This document shows positions 17,963-26,544 of a stretch of DNA of 64,000 nt, in pieces. The notes below the pieces were generated by a model. The model was not told the DNA's origin. It saw only the letters and a program-made list of their open reading frames with translations, and searched no databases. Every line of letters begins with the position of its first letter. Positions within the stretch are counted from its first letter, which is position 1. Position numbers and translations under genes: made by a program. The stretch is taken from positions 310,001 to 374,000 of the forward strand of contig NZ_BCTK01000006.1 of assembly GCF_001571245.1 (NCBI RefSeq). Reading direction: 5' to 3'. This DNA comes from Achromobacter piechaudii NBRC 102461. Its GTDB lineage: Bacteria > Pseudomonadota > Gammaproteobacteria > Burkholderiales > Burkholderiaceae_B.

Positions 17963-19516
17963 ATGAGACAGAGTCTTCCCAGCCTGGGCGCCGCCCTGGT
18001 TTTGTCAGCGTGCGCGCACGCCGCGCTGGCCCAGCCGGCGCCCGCCGCCGCGCCCGCCAACGCCGCTGCCGCCGCCGCCCCGACACCGCGCGATCCCTTC
18101 TTCTGGTTGGGTGAGATGAACAAGGCCACCACCGTCATCAATACCGACGAAGGCCTGCTCGACAAGTCCATGGCGCCGCGTCTGGCGGCCGGCGTGGCCA
18201 AGGTCATCCACGACGGCAACCAGCCGGGCGCCAAGCGCCCCGCCACGGTCATCACGTTCGAACCGCTGTTGATCAAGGCGGCCGGCGAAGACATCACCTT
18301 GCTGCACGCGGGTCGCTCCAGCCAGGACATGCACGCCACCTACCGCAGCGCCATCCTGCGCGACAAGCTGCTGGATCTGGCGGACCAGCTGAACAAGACC
18401 TCGACCACGCTGGTGGAACTGGCGGCCAAGCATGCGGGCACCGTCGTGCCCAACTACACCAATGGCGTGGCCGCGCAGCCCAACAGCTATGGACACTACC
18501 TGCTGGGCCAGGCGGCCGGGCTGGCGCGCGATGCGCAGCGCATCCGCGAAGCCTATGTGCGCATCGACCGCTCGCCGATGGGAACCACCGTGCTGAACGG
18601 CACCAGCTGGCCGCTGGATCGCAAGCGCATGGCGCAATACCTGGGCTTTGAAGCGCTGGTGGACAACGCCTACGATGCGTCGCAGATTTCGTCGATGGAC
18701 CAACCCGTCGAGGTCGCTTCCATCGTGACCAGCATCGCGCTGCGCACCGGAAATTTCGTTGAAGACGTCATGACGCAGTACGCGCAGTCGCGTCCGTGGA
18801 TCCTGCTGGAAGAGGGCGGCGGCAACACCTATGTGTCCAGCGCCATGCCGCAAAAGCGCAACCCCGGCCTCTTGAACGACACCCGCAGCGACGCGTCTAC
18901 CGCCATCACGCTGGCGATGGGGCCCGTCATCCAGACGCACAACATCACGCCCGGCATGAGCGACCCGAAAGACGTGAAGCAGAATTCCGCGATGGTCGAC
19001 AGCGGCATCTCGGCGCTCAAGCGCTGGGACCGCGTCTTGCGCGCCATGGTCATCAGCCCCGACCGTGCGCTGGAAGAGTTGAACAGCGATTGGACGGCTT
19101 CGCAGGAACTGGCCGATGTGCTGATGCGCAAGTACAAGCTGCCGTTCCGCGATGGCCACCATTTCGCCTCGGAAGTGGTCAGCTACGCCAAGGTCAACAA
19201 CATCAAGCCGCTGGACTTTCCGTATGAGCAGGCGCGCCGCATCTATGCGGACGCCATGAAGGATTCCAAGTACGGCACTGAACTGCCCATGAGCGAAGCG
19301 GAATTTCGCGCCACGCTGGACCCCGTGGCCATTGTGAAGAACCGCGCGACCATCGGCGGTCCGCAACCGGCGGAAATGGACCGCATGCTGAAAGAGGCGC
19401 GCGAGCAGCTGGCGTCGCAAGGCAAGTGGATCAAAGAACGCCGCGACCACATCAACCAGTCGTTGGCTAGCCTGGACAAAGCGTTCGACGCGTTGGCGGC
19501 CAGCGCATCGAAGTAG
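17963..19516 (+). CDS. Exported argininosuccinate lyase/fumarase-superfamily protein
   Basis: A 517-residue protein with a signal peptide (MRQSLPSLGAALVLSACAHA, cleavage near ALAQ), an Ala/Pro-rich linker, then a full lyase fold. The family signature loop is present as SSAMPQKRNPG (about residues 291-301). Superfamily members catalyse beta-elimination that releases fumarate (argininosuccinate, adenylosuccinate, malate, aspartate). Known members are cytoplasmic, so an N-terminal export signal is unusual. The cysteine in SACAHA could suggest a lipoprotein, but the lipobox is poor. The substrate is unknown. It is monocistronic, between the TpsB terminator and a convergent LysR gene. Confidence 0.8.
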   Translation: MRQSLPSLGAALVLSACAHAALAQPAPAAAPANAAAAAAPTPRDPFFWLGEMNKATTVINTDEGLLDKSMAPRLAAGVAKVIHDGNQPGAKRPATVITFEPLLIKAAGEDITLLHAGRSSQDMHATYRSAILRDKLLDLADQLNKTSTTLVELAAKHAGTVVPNYTNGVAAQPNSYGHYLLGQAAGLARDAQRIREAYVRIDRSPMGTTVLNGTSWPLDRKRMAQYLGFEALVDNAYDASQISSMDQPVEVASIVTSIALRTGNFVEDVMTQYAQSRPWILLEEGGGNTYVSSAMPQKRNPGLLNDTRSDASTAITLAMGPVIQTHNITPGMSDPKDVKQNSAMVDSGISALKRWDRVLRAMVISPDRALEELNSDWTASQELADVLMRKYKLPFRDGHHFASEVVSYAKVNNIKPLDFPYEQARRIYADAMKDSKYGTELPMSEAEFRATLDPVAIVKNRATIGGPQPAEMDRMLKEAREQLASQGKWIKERRDHINQSLASLDKAFDALAASASK

Positions 19517-19525
19517 GTCTACGCG

Positions 19526-20428
19526 TTACGGGCCGGGGGCCGCTTGCACGGCCTCCAGCATGCAGCCGCGCAGCCAGCGATGCGCGGCGTCGGCATCCAT
19601 GCGCGGATGCCAGAGCATCGACACGGTGATGGGCGACATGGCAAAGGGCAGCGCGAAGGTGTGCATGCCCGCACGCAGGCCGCCCGTGTGCCGTTCGGGC
19701 ACGGTGGCGATCAGGTCCGAACCGCGCGCAAGCGCCAGCGCGGCGGAAAAGCCGCTTACGCTGGTGGCGATGTCGCGCTGGCGGCCCGTGGCGGCCAGCG
19801 CGTCGTCCACCAAGCCGCCGTCGCGGTCGCGCCGCGTGATCAGGATGTGGCGCGCGTTGGCGTAACGAACCAGCGTGATCTTGCCGGCGCTCAACGGATG
19901 GCCCGCGCGCATCGCGCCGACGAAACGGTCTTTGAACAGGGCGCGCGTGCGCAGTTCGGGACTGGCTTCATCGCCCACCACGCCGGTTTCCAGATCAACG
20001 CTGCCTTCGCGCAGCGGGGTGCTGTCCTTGTCGGTCTTTTGCACGAAGCGCAGCCGCACGCCGGGCGCTTGTTGCGCGGTGCTGGCCAAGAGGCGCGGAC
20101 CGAAGTTCTCGACAAAGCCGTCGCTCATGCGCAGCGTGAAGGTACGCGTCAGCTGTCTCAGGTCCAGCTGCGCGACGGGCCGCAGCACTGCTTCCACATC
20201 CTGCACCAAGCCGTGTACCTTGCCGCGCAACTCCAGCGCGCGCGGCGTCGGCACCAGCCCGCGACCGGCGCGCACCAGCAGCGGGTCGCCCGTGGTGTCG
20301 CGCAGCCGCGCCAGCGCGCGGCTCATGGCAGACGGACTCAGATGCAAGCGGCGCGCGGCGCGCGCGACACTGCCTTCGTCCAGCAGCACGTCCAGGGTGA
20401 TAAGCAGATTCAGATCGGGATGGCTCAT
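19526..20428 (-). CDS. LysR-family transcriptional regulator
   Basis: A 300-residue regulator starting MSHPDLNLLITLDVLLDEGS. The winged helix-turn-helix covers residues 5-62 (VARAARRLHLSPSAMSRALA) and the periplasmic-binding-like effector domain about 90-295. The ATG at 20426-20428 is preferred over an upstream in-frame start because the family begins a few residues before the DLNLL helix. It diverges from the MFS gene at 20590 and probably controls it from the 161-bp shared region. Confidence 0.9.
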   Translation of the reverse strand: MSHPDLNLLITLDVLLDEGSVARAARRLHLSPSAMSRALARLRDTTGDPLLVRAGRGLVPTPRALELRGKVHGLVQDVEAVLRPVAQLDLRQLTRTFTLRMSDGFVENFGPRLLASTAQQAPGVRLRFVQKTDKDSTPLREGSVDLETGVVGDEASPELRTRALFKDRFVGAMRAGHPLSAGKITLVRYANARHILITRRDRDGGLVDDALAATGRQRDIATSVSGFSAALALARGSDLIATVPERHTGGLRAGMHTFALPFAMSPITVSMLWHPRMDADAAHRWLRGCMLEAVQAAPGP

Positions 20429-20589
20429 TCGGCAAACGTAGCATGGGCGAGCGTGGCCCGGGAAGTTTGGCATGGCGTCATATGCAGGTATTCAATGCAA
20501 ATGCTGCGCCTTCCGCCTGGTCACTATCGCGCCTAGCATGGGTTCCGGGGCGTCGTGTTGACGCTCCGCGTTCCTTGCAGGTCACGATC

Positions 20590-22005
20590 ATGTCTACCGC
20601 CACCTCTGCCGTCCCCGTCTCCGCCAGACCCTCCCCGCGCCTGCTGGCGTGCCTGTCCCTGAGCATGTTGCTGCCCGCGCTGGGCGCCAGCGTCGCCAAC
20701 GTGGCCTTGCCAACCTTGGCGCAGGCATTCGGTGCGCGCTTCCAGGACGTGCAGTGGGTGGTGCTGGCGTACCTGCTTGCCATCACCACGCTGATCGTCA
20801 GCGTGGGGCGTCTGGGGGACCTGCTGGGGCGGCGGCGGCTGATGCTGGCGGGTATCGGGCTGTTCACGGTGGGCTCGCTGGCTTGCGGCGCAGCGCCGGG
20901 GCTGGGCGGCTTGATCGCCGCGCGCGCCGTGCAGGGCCTGGGCGCGGCCATCATGATGGCGTTGACGCTGGCGTTTGCCAGCGACGCCGTTTCCAAAGAG
21001 AAGACCGGCAGGGTGATGGGATTGCTGGGCACGATGTCGGCGGTCGGCACCGCCTTGGGACCCACGCTGGGGGGACTGTTGATCGGGGACTGGGGCTGGC
21101 CGTCGATCTTCCTGATCAATCTGCCCTTGGGCGTGTTGGCGTTCGCTCTGGCGTGGCGCTACCTGCCTCGCGATGAGACGCGTCCTGCACAAGCGCGTGC
21201 GCGCTTCGATGTGCAGGGCTCGGCGTTGCTGGCCTGCGCTGTTGCAGCCTATGCACTGGCGATGACGGCCGGTGGCGGTTTCGGCCAGACGCGCGCTGCG
21301 TTGCTGGCGGCCGCCGTGCTGGCGGGCGTGGCCTTCGTGCGAGGGCAGGCCCGCTCGGCCTCGCCGCTCATCCGGCTGGCGTTGTTCCGCCAGCCGGCGC
21401 TGGGCGCGGGCGTGGCGACGAATGGGCTGGTGTCCACCGTGATGATGACCACGTTGGTGGTCGGCCCCTTCTACCTGGCGGGCGCATTGGGACTGGACGC
21501 CGCGCGGACCGGGCTCGTGATGTCCTGCGGCCCCGTCGTCGCGGCGTTGGCGGGCGTGCCGGCAGGGCTGGCGGTGGACCGCTATGGCGCGCAGCGCGTC
21601 ATGCAGGCCGGCTTGCTGGCGATGACGCTGGGCGCGGCGCTGTTGCCCTGGGTGCCGGCAAGCGTCGGCATGGCGGGATACATCGCGCCGCTTGCCATCA
21701 TCACCAGCGGCTATGCGCTGTTTCAGGCCGCCAACAGCAGCGTCGTCATGGCCAGCGCGCAGCCCGATCAGCGCGGAGCGGTGTCGGGCTTGCTGAACCT
21801 GTCTCGCAACCTGGGCTTCATTACGGGCGCATCGCTGATGGGCGCGGTGTTCGCGTGGGCCACCGGCGCGGATGATATGCGGATGGCCTCGCCCGCCGCG
21901 TTGGCGGCGGGCATGCGGTGGACCTACGCGCTGGCCGTGGCGCTGTTGCTGACGGCGCTGTCCGCCGCCGCCCGGGGCCGCCAGCACGCGCGCGTGCCGG
22001 CCTAG
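20590..22005 (+). CDS. MFS drug-efflux-type transporter (DHA2-like)
   Basis: A 471-residue membrane protein with about 13-14 hydrophobic segments. It carries the MFS motif A as GRLGDLLGRRRLM between helices 2 and 3 and the drug-antiporter motif C-like GPTLGGLLIGDWGW in helix 5. It probably exports drugs or metabolites using the proton gradient; the substrate is not evident. The ATG follows GCAGGTCACGATC. It is divergent from a LysR gene. Its TAG stop shares the bases CTAG (22002-22005) with the stop of the convergent oxidase gene. Confidence 0.9.
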   Translation: MSTATSAVPVSARPSPRLLACLSLSMLLPALGASVANVALPTLAQAFGARFQDVQWVVLAYLLAITTLIVSVGRLGDLLGRRRLMLAGIGLFTVGSLACGAAPGLGGLIAARAVQGLGAAIMMALTLAFASDAVSKEKTGRVMGLLGTMSAVGTALGPTLGGLLIGDWGWPSIFLINLPLGVLAFALAWRYLPRDETRPAQARARFDVQGSALLACAVAAYALAMTAGGGFGQTRAALLAAAVLAGVAFVRGQARSASPLIRLALFRQPALGAGVATNGLVSTVMMTTLVVGPFYLAGALGLDAARTGLVMSCGPVVAALAGVPAGLAVDRYGAQRVMQAGLLAMTLGAALLPWVPASVGMAGYIAPLAIITSGYALFQAANSSVVMASAQPDQRGAVSGLLNLSRNLGFITGASLMGAVFAWATGADDMRMASPAALAAGMRWTYALAVALLLTALSAAARGRQHARVPA

Positions 22006-23570
22006 AACGACACCATGTCGGCCGGGTTGAGAATGCCCATCACGCCCAGCGCGCCCTTGATCAGCGGGATCGCCACCGGCGACAGATGGCGGCCCAACGG
22101 AATGCCGGCGTGGTCAAAGCGCGTCAGCATGGCGTAGTCGGAATTGCGCCCGGTCAGGTCGTCGCTGATGGCGCGGCCGATGCGTACCGTTTGCGCCACG
22201 CCGTGGCCGCTCCAGCCATGCACCATGTACACCGGCACATCGCCCGCGCTCTTGCGGCTGTCGGTCGCGCCGTTCAACGTCAGGTCGCTGATGCCGCTCC
22301 AGGAGTATTCCAGCGCCGGATTTTCCAGCTGCGGAAACACGGTCTTGATGCGGTCCAGCAGGTAGTTGTTGACGTCGCGCGGCGACCACGAGTTGCCGGT
22401 GCCCTGGCCGCCGAACAGCAGCCGGTTGTTGCGCACGGGGCGGTAGTAGTCGATTTGCAGCTGCGTGTCGTAGACGGGCAGGCCCGACGGGATCAACGCG
22501 TTCAAGGTGTCGCCCAGCGGCGGGGTGACGGCCACGTAGGTGAAGAAGGGCACGGTGGTGGAGCTGCCCGGCATGAATTGGAACGTGGCGCTGTGTACGG
22601 CCAGCACCACGGCGCGGCGCGCCCGGATGGTGCCTTGCGCCGTGGTCACGCGCGTGTCGCCCGGGGCTTCTTCGATGGCCTGCGCGGCGGTGTTGTCGTA
22701 CACGCGGCCGCCCAGCTTGACGAAGGCGTGGATCAATCCACGCAGCAGCGCCAGCGGTTGCACCTGTCCGCCGCCGCTATCGATCGCCGCGCCGAAATAG
22801 ATGTCGGACTTCACGTACCGGTCTTTCAGTTCGTGCCGGCCGATGATCTTGACGGCTTCATCGCCCAGCCGGCGGCGCGCGTCGGCGTTTTCGACCAGCG
22901 CGCCCATGTGGCCGCCGTGTACCGCCGCCGTGACGTGGCCGCGCCTGCGGTCGCAGTCAAAGCCGTAGCGGTCGCGCAGGCCGTCCACGGTTTCCATGGC
23001 TTCAACCGACGCAAAGCGCCACAGCCGACGCGCGTCGTCCAGCGGCAGCTTGTCCAGCATGGTGCCGGCTTCCCAGCGCGCCAGGCCGGGTGTCATCTGG
23101 CCGCCGTTGCGTCCCGAGGCCCCCGAGCCGATGTGATCTTTTTCGATCAGCACCACGTCCACGCCGGCTTCTGCCAGATGCAGCGCCGTGGACGCGCCCA
23201 GCAGGCCGCCGCCGATGATGACGACTTCGCAGTCCAGGTCGCCGGGCAAGGTGCCAAACGCGGGCCACTCGGACAGCGAGGCCTCGTAATAGTTGGCGGG
23301 CATGGGGTCGGTGGGTTGGGCGTCGCGGCGCCAGTTCCAGATGCGCGGATCGATGCCCAGGCGCGTGGGTGTCGGTTGCGCGTCGTGCAGCAGTCGGGCG
23401 GGGGGCAGCATGGCGTCGTGCGGCGGGACGCTGGCGTTCGCGTTGGTCAGGGCGCGTGCGGTCGCGGGCCACAGGCCCAGCGCGCCCACTGCCGATGCGG
23501 CGGTGGCTGCGGTGGCGACGGTCGAGGCCGCCGCCGTTTTGAAGATGAATTCGCGTCGATTCAATGTCAT
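22002..23570 (-). CDS. TAT-exported FAD-dependent oxidoreductase (DAO family, PuuB/OrdL-like)
   Basis: A 522-residue flavoprotein. The N-terminus NRREFIFKTAAA (twin Arg at 5-6) followed by a hydrophobic stretch is a TAT signal, so the folded holoenzyme is likely exported. The Rossmann FAD motif VVIIGGGLLGASTALHLAEA begins at about residue 112, followed by GSGASGRNGGQMTPG, typical of amine oxidases of the D-amino-acid oxidase family such as gamma-glutamylputrescine oxidase. A secondary amine or amino acid substrate is inferred. The ATG at 23568-23570 lies 29 bp after the DUF805 gene, so they may be co-transcribed. Its stop overlaps that of the convergent MFS gene. Confidence 0.85.
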   Translation of the reverse strand: MTLNRREFIFKTAAASTVATAATAASAVGALGLWPATARALTNANASVPPHDAMLPPARLLHDAQPTPTRLGIDPRIWNWRRDAQPTDPMPANYYEASLSEWPAFGTLPGDLDCEVVIIGGGLLGASTALHLAEAGVDVVLIEKDHIGSGASGRNGGQMTPGLARWEAGTMLDKLPLDDARRLWRFASVEAMETVDGLRDRYGFDCDRRRGHVTAAVHGGHMGALVENADARRRLGDEAVKIIGRHELKDRYVKSDIYFGAAIDSGGGQVQPLALLRGLIHAFVKLGGRVYDNTAAQAIEEAPGDTRVTTAQGTIRARRAVVLAVHSATFQFMPGSSTTVPFFTYVAVTPPLGDTLNALIPSGLPVYDTQLQIDYYRPVRNNRLLFGGQGTGNSWSPRDVNNYLLDRIKTVFPQLENPALEYSWSGISDLTLNGATDSRKSAGDVPVYMVHGWSGHGVAQTVRIGRAISDDLTGRNSDYAMLTRFDHAGIPLGRHLSPVAIPLIKGALGVMGILNPADMVSF

Positions 23571-23599
23571 GTCGATGTTCCTGGAATCGGGGGGAAGGC

Positions 23600-23962
23600 T
23601 CAGGCCGTCGGCGCCGGGCCGTAGCGGTTGGAGCCGCGCGCGCCGGCGGGCAGCATGAAGGCCTGCAACAGCAGCGTGCCGACGACGGGCACCGCGTGCA
23701 GCAGGCCCCACCAGCCGCTGCGGCCGGTGTCGTGCAGGCGGCGGATGCTGACGGCCAGGGCGGGCAGCACGGTCAGCATCAGAAAGGCCGCCGTGTACCA
23801 GCCGAACAGGATTTCCGGGTTGGCGATGGCCAGCGCGCGTTCAACCGCCGAGATCGCCAGCACGGCGGCAATCTGGAACAGCACGAAGTACCAATACTCG
23901 CGGCGGCGCGCGCGCCCCTGGAAGACGGCGTAATGTTTGAGGGCTTGCAGATACCACTTCAT
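23600..23962 (-). CDS. DUF805 family small membrane protein
   Basis: A 120-residue protein with the family start MKWYLQALKHYAVFQGRARR, the conserved REYWYF and SIRRLHDTGRSGWW segments, and three to four hydrophobic helices. It is an inner-membrane protein of unknown function. The ATG at 23960-23962 fits the family; the longer open frame upstream is arginine-rich noise. It lies just upstream of the FAD oxidase gene on the same strand. Confidence 0.9.
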   Translation of the reverse strand: MKWYLQALKHYAVFQGRARRREYWYFVLFQIAAVLAISAVERALAIANPEILFGWYTAAFLMLTVLPALAVSIRRLHDTGRSGWWGLLHAVPVVGTLLLQAFMLPAGARGSNRYGPAPTA

Positions 23963-24116
23963 GGTGGGGGCTCCTGGTTGTGACGTAGTGCGGCGTCCTC
24001 GCCCTCTGCGCCGGTATGGGCGTGGGGCGTGGATAGGGAGCGAGTAGCGCACAAGGCGCTGTCGCGAAAAGGAAAAGGGGGCGAGCGTGGGCGCGCGGTG
24101 CGTGCCCTGGACCGGA

Positions 24117-24899
24117 TCAGCTGCCGGGGCTGAGCGCCAGTCCGGGCAACTGGGGCGGGCCGACATGCCCGCCTGCCGGGTGTGGCGGCGAATCGGGCAG
24201 CACCGCCAGTCGCAGCGGGGCGGGCGCGCCGATCAGGCGATCCCCGGGTTGCGGCCGCCACAGCGCACCCGCGCGAATGCGGTGCGCGGTGGACATGACC
24301 ACGCGCGAATCGGCGTTGAGCACCAGCGCGGGCTTGCCGATGCGGCGCAAGGCGGGCAACAGCATGCGGTCCAGCGTCGAGACCAGCACGTCCACGGCGG
24401 CAACGCCCACGAAGGCTTGCCGAACCAGCAAGGGATGCGCGGCGGTGATGGTGTAGGCCCCGTTGCAGATGTAGTCGACGTAGGGGCCTTCCACCACGGG
24501 GCGGAGCAGGCGCGCGGGCTGGTCAAACCAGGCGAACGCACGAAAGTCCAGGCGTCGCCGGGTTTCCTGGTTGCGCTCCAGCGGCACCTGTTGCAGCGTC
24601 TTGCCTTCCTGCTGCCACCATTCCAGCGTCCAGTAACCAACGTCGGAAGCGGGATGCGCTTCGTAGCTGGCGAAACCGGCGCCATTGCACCAGGGGTTCA
24701 GTTGCAGCGCGACCTGGATGTGGGTTTGCAACGCGCGGCGCTGGTCGGCCGAGAGCCGCAGGCCGCTGCCTGGCGCCGGCGTCTGTCCCGACAGGATCTG
24801 TGCGGCCGCTTCGGCCAACGCGGCCGCCGTGTTCTGGGCATCGTTCACTACGCAATCCAGAATGCCGTTGGCGCGGTCGATATGCGCGTCTTCGTTCAT
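24117..24899 (-). CDS. Cache (PDC) sensor-domain protein
   Basis: A 260-residue protein with a PDC/Cache-like fold: an N-terminal helix (about 10-40), then the sensor core with NPWCNGAGFASYE, YWTLEWWQQEG, a basic segment RRRLDFRAFAWFDQP, GPYVDYICNGAYTITAAHP and FVGVAAVDVLVSTL. No transmembrane segment or output domain is seen, so it is probably a soluble ligand-binding partner. It is 34 bp downstream of the GntR gene. A role in effector sensing for amine or amino-acid catabolism is inferred. Confidence 0.72.
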   Translation of the reverse strand: MNEDAHIDRANGILDCVVNDAQNTAAALAEAAAQILSGQTPAPGSGLRLSADQRRALQTHIQVALQLNPWCNGAGFASYEAHPASDVGYWTLEWWQQEGKTLQQVPLERNQETRRRLDFRAFAWFDQPARLLRPVVEGPYVDYICNGAYTITAAHPLLVRQAFVGVAAVDVLVSTLDRMLLPALRRIGKPALVLNADSRVVMSTAHRIRAGALWRPQPGDRLIGAPAPLRLAVLPDSPPHPAGGHVGPPQLPGLALSPGS

Positions 24900-24933
24900 C
24901 TGCCGTCTCCCTTGGCCGAGCTTGCCGCCGGCT

Positions 24934-25689
24934 TCAGCGGCCCTCGGTCTGTAATGGCGGGGGCGCCGTGGCGTCCAACCGCAGTTTGTGTTCAAGCAGG
25001 TGGTCGGTCTGCGCGCTGATCATGTCCAGCGCGCGCGCACTGCTGGCCTGTTCGTCGCCAGCTTGCAGCGCGGCTTGCAGGCGTCGATACGCGTTGACCG
25101 CCTCGGCATGCATCGCCGCGTGCGGATACAGCGAGGCGACCAGCGGGGCCCATTCCGCCTGGATCTCAAGTTCCTGGTTGGCCAGCCGCGCAGAATGCGC
25201 GTGCGTGGCCAGCATGAGCAGGCAGCGCATGTCGGCCTGGGCGCGGGCCTGGGGCGCCGTGGCCGATTCGAATTGGTCGATCTCGCGCGCCAGGCGCTGG
25301 TGTTCCTCGGCCGTGGACCGCTGCGCGGCCAGCTTGGCGCTATGGACGATCACGGCGCCATGCAGCTCGCCCAGGTCGGCCAGGTCGCCCGGCGTGGCCA
25401 GCCGCAGCGGGTGCCGGTCATGCATCATCTGCGCCGGCACCGGACACACGAAGCTGCCGCCATTGCGCCCGCGCCGGGTGTCGATCAATTGCCGCGCGCG
25501 CAAGGTGTTCAGGGCCTCGCGCACGGTCACGGGCGACACGCCCATCAGGCGCGACAACTCGTTTTCGTTGGGCAGTTGCTCATCGGCATGCAGCAGGCCG
25601 GAGACGATCGCGTTGCTGAGGCGTTCGACGACCTGCTCCGAGCGTGTGCCTTGGCCGATCGGTGCATAGACGATGGCGTGGGCGGTCAT
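24934..25689 (-). CDS. GntR-family regulator (FadR/FCD subfamily)
   Basis: A 251-residue regulator. An N-terminal winged helix covers about 15-85 (QLPNENELSRLMGVSPVTVR, then RRGRNGGSFV) and an all-helical FCD effector domain covers about 105-235. It lies in a minus-strand run ALDH-SnoaL-GntR-Cache with gaps of 13, 47 and 34 bp, so it is likely an autoregulated controller of this amine/aldehyde operon. The ATG at 25687-25689 follows a GGAG sequence. Confidence 0.88.
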   Translation of the reverse strand: MTAHAIVYAPIGQGTRSEQVVERLSNAIVSGLLHADEQLPNENELSRLMGVSPVTVREALNTLRARQLIDTRRGRNGGSFVCPVPAQMMHDRHPLRLATPGDLADLGELHGAVIVHSAKLAAQRSTAEEHQRLAREIDQFESATAPQARAQADMRCLLMLATHAHSARLANQELEIQAEWAPLVASLYPHAAMHAEAVNAYRRLQAALQAGDEQASSARALDMISAQTDHLLEHKLRLDATAPPPLQTEGR

Positions 25690-25736
25690 GGTGGGGCTCC
25701 GGGGCGCGAATGGGAAACGTGCATCATGCCATGGCG

Positions 25737-26531
25737 TTAGAAGATGCCGTGGCGATGCAGCGCCTGGCTATCTTCGGGCACGGGCGTGATGGCGTCCCAG
25801 AGTTCGGCGACCTTGCCGTCGTCGACCCGCCATAGCTCGAAGTAGGCGTGGCGTTGGCCGGCGATGTTGCCTTCGGAGTGTGTCAGCACGAAATCGCCTT
25901 CGGCCACGCAGCGATGGATGCGCTTGTATTGCAGCCCCTGGCCCGATTCGCGCAACTGGTTCAGGAACGCGATCACCGCGGCCGCGCCGTCGGCGATGTC
26001 CGGGCTGTGTTGACGGAAGTCTTCGCCGTTGCAGTCGTCGTGAAACGCCTGATAGTCGCCTTCGATCAGGGCGCGCGAGAAAAAGCCCAGCACGCGGGCG
26101 CGATTTTCGTCGACGTCCTGGTCCTTGCGGGGTTGCGTCGGACCGTCCAGCTGGGTGCGGCCACTGGCGTTGGCGGGCGCTTCTCGAACCAGGCCATCCC
26201 AGTGTTCGACGATGCGGTTGTCGGACACGCGATAGATGTCAAAGCCCACCAGCGGGTGATCGCCCAGCCCCGTATAGCGGCCATGGATGGCGACCAGATC
26301 GCCGTCCACCAGCACGCGGCGCGCTTCGTGCTGCAAGTGCGGGTGTTCGTGGACCAGTCGATACAAGCTCTCCAGGCCGTTCTTCACCAAGGGCGAATGC
26401 TCGATGAAGCGCGGAGAGAAGTAGCGATCGAGCGCGCCCGTGTCGCGCAACGTGAAAAGTTCGTGGTGCGCGCGCGCCACGCGTTCGCGCAGGGCATCGG
26501 CTTGCGTTGCGTAAGTGTCAGGTGTGGTCAT
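25737..26531 (-). CDS. Tandem SnoaL-like (NTF2-fold) protein
   Basis: A 264-residue protein made of two copies of a SnoaL-like domain (about 18-118 and 146-258). The copies share aligned motifs: FIEHSPLVKNG against FRQHSPDIADG, FDIYRV against FELWRV, and EHWDGL against ELWDAI. SnoaL folds serve as cyclases, isomerases or binding proteins. The catalytic role is unknown, and intramolecular duplication is less common than dimers of single domains. It is 13 bp downstream of the aldehyde dehydrogenase gene, so they are co-expressed. Confidence 0.85.
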   Translation of the reverse strand: MTTPDTYATQADALRERVARAHHELFTLRDTGALDRYFSPRFIEHSPLVKNGLESLYRLVHEHPHLQHEARRVLVDGDLVAIHGRYTGLGDHPLVGFDIYRVSDNRIVEHWDGLVREAPANASGRTQLDGPTQPRKDQDVDENRARVLGFFSRALIEGDYQAFHDDCNGEDFRQHSPDIADGAAAVIAFLNQLRESGQGLQYKRIHRCVAEGDFVLTHSEGNIAGQRHAYFELWRVDDGKVAELWDAITPVPEDSQALHRHGIF

Positions 26532-26544
26532 GGTGATCCCCCGG

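Noticed and set aside
16170-18086. A 638-residue open frame antisense to the TpsB gene
   Set aside because: Low-complexity Arg/Ala/Gln composition, no domain, and it crosses a strong terminator of the real operon.
20429-20589. A LysR operator between the LysR and MFS genes
   Set aside because: TAGCATGGG occurs twice and ATGCA/TGCAA half-sites exist, but no convincing T-N11-A palindrome was found.
21918-23624. A 568-residue + strand open frame opposite the FAD oxidase
   Set aside because: Histidine/Arg/Gln-rich shadow of a gene with clear FAD motifs on the minus strand.
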